Shown one piece after another: positions 63,662-64,000 of a DNA stretch of 64,000 nt. The position numbers and the translations under genes are program-made. The stretch lies in the NCBI GenBank assembly GCA_013399015.1, contig VWZX01006105.1:186001-250000 (forward strand). Direction: 5' to 3'. Position 1 is the stretch's first letter; the number at the start of each line of letters is the position of its first letter. The notes under the pieces are model-generated. The model ran no database searches. It was given only the letters and a program-made list of their open reading frames with translations, and was not told where the DNA came from. This DNA comes from Galbula dea. Lineage: Eukaryota; Chordata; Aves; Piciformes; Galbulidae.

Positions 63662-64000
63662 TGTAACGGTTTGACCCAGGCCTTGTCCTGGTAACTGAAG
63701 GAGAGGGTCAAAAACCCCCACAGACCTGCCCCCCAGTTCAAGCTTTCACTTGGATGTGGACTTGCTCCAAAGCACGATGCAGATGCAAGCACCTTTGCAG
63801 TGACTGGGAAGGACTGGATCAGGTCCTTCTTTCCAAGTTCCAAATTTTTGTGGTTCATCTGTTTGCTTTGTTTTCCTTAACAATAGAGTCTAACAATATT
63901 ATTTTAATTAAAGTCATATCTATATACAACTTCCACAGCATCTAATGAAAGGGGTTTTATTGGTGGTTGGGAGTTGGGGTTTTGGTGGTTTTTTTTTTCT
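63662..64000. mobile_element. Possible LTR fragment running off the window
   Basis: TGTAACGGTTTGACCCAGGCC at 63662 resembles the terminal sequence of avian ERV LTRs (or its reverse complement). The following 150 bp are GC-richer than their surroundings. No second end, TATA box or polyadenylation signal can be matched before the window ends, so orientation is open. The 140-codon minus frame at 63436-63858 overlaps this border and is most likely chance. Confidence 0.3.
63949..64000. repeat. G/T-rich low-complexity tract
   Basis: GGTTTT, TGGTGG and GGGGTTTTGG runs ending in T10; the mirror image of the A/C-rich tracts elsewhere in the window. Confidence 0.8.

Noticed and set aside
63436..63858. 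140-codon minus-strand open frame
   Set aside because: Overlaps a probable LTR border and an AT-rich flank; no recognisable domain. The length is within what chance gives in 64 kb.
1..64000. CRISPR array, bacterial operons, rRNA genes
   Set aside because: No regularly spaced direct repeats, no prokaryotic gene density or Shine-Dalgarno pattern, and no rRNA sequence; the window is vertebrate nuclear DNA.

Overview
The window looks like bird nuclear DNA, probably a macrochromosomal intergenic region or a very large intron. The evidence is 5'-truncated CR1 LINEs ending in the avian-type 3' tail, two solo endogenous-retrovirus LTRs of the avian ERVL-like type, and scattered old MIR/CR1-like amniote relics. 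The sequence is AT-rich with long stretches free of recognisable repeats. The CR1 and LTR types suggest a neoavian rather than a galliform bird, but I cannot place it more finely. No host protein-coding gene can be supported. Apart from one CR1 reading frame, every long open frame reads like chance.

Layout. 1-5.2 kb: no recognisable gene, with one exon-like interval at 4863-4981. 5.27-5.82 kb: a solo LTR on + with a perfect 5-bp target duplication. 6.1-6.55 kb: an old CR1 on the minus strand. 7.7 kb: a second exon-like interval. 12.1-13.25 kb: a longer solo LTR on the minus strand, with a 5-bp duplication and an internal ~48-bp degenerate repeat. 14.4-15.1 kb and 20.6 kb: very old SINE and CR1 relics. 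25.7 kb: a compact tRNA-Glu-headed SINE whose tail matches the younger CR1 family of this same window. 28.2-28.45 kb: a terminal-palindrome element, either a 30-bp LTR remnant or the start of a short LTR. 28.8, 30.4, 38.0 and 49.1 kb: MIR relics. 29.5-29.8 kb: a very old CR1. 33.47 kb: a strong splice acceptor followed by a short open frame and stop. 36.6-36.8 kb: a 186-bp exon-like interval on the minus strand. 41.56-42.3 kb and 58.28-58.6 kb: two copies of one CR1 family, the first with a 209-codon open ORF2 remnant. 63.66 kb to the end: a possible LTR edge.

How the parts relate. The most informative set is the young CR1 family (41.6 and 58.3 kb) and the SINE at 25.7 kb. The SINE has a tRNA-Glu-like promoter head and a ~65-bp tail about 86% identical by eye to this CR1 family's 3' end, which is the arrangement expected of a SINE mobilised by the CR1 reverse transcriptase. 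The two solo LTRs share their terminal sequences but differ in length and orientation, so they look like related ERVL-type subfamilies. The exon-like intervals on the + strand (4.9, 7.7, 16.2, 33.5 kb) could belong to an unannotated long noncoding transcript; that is inference from splice-site strings only.
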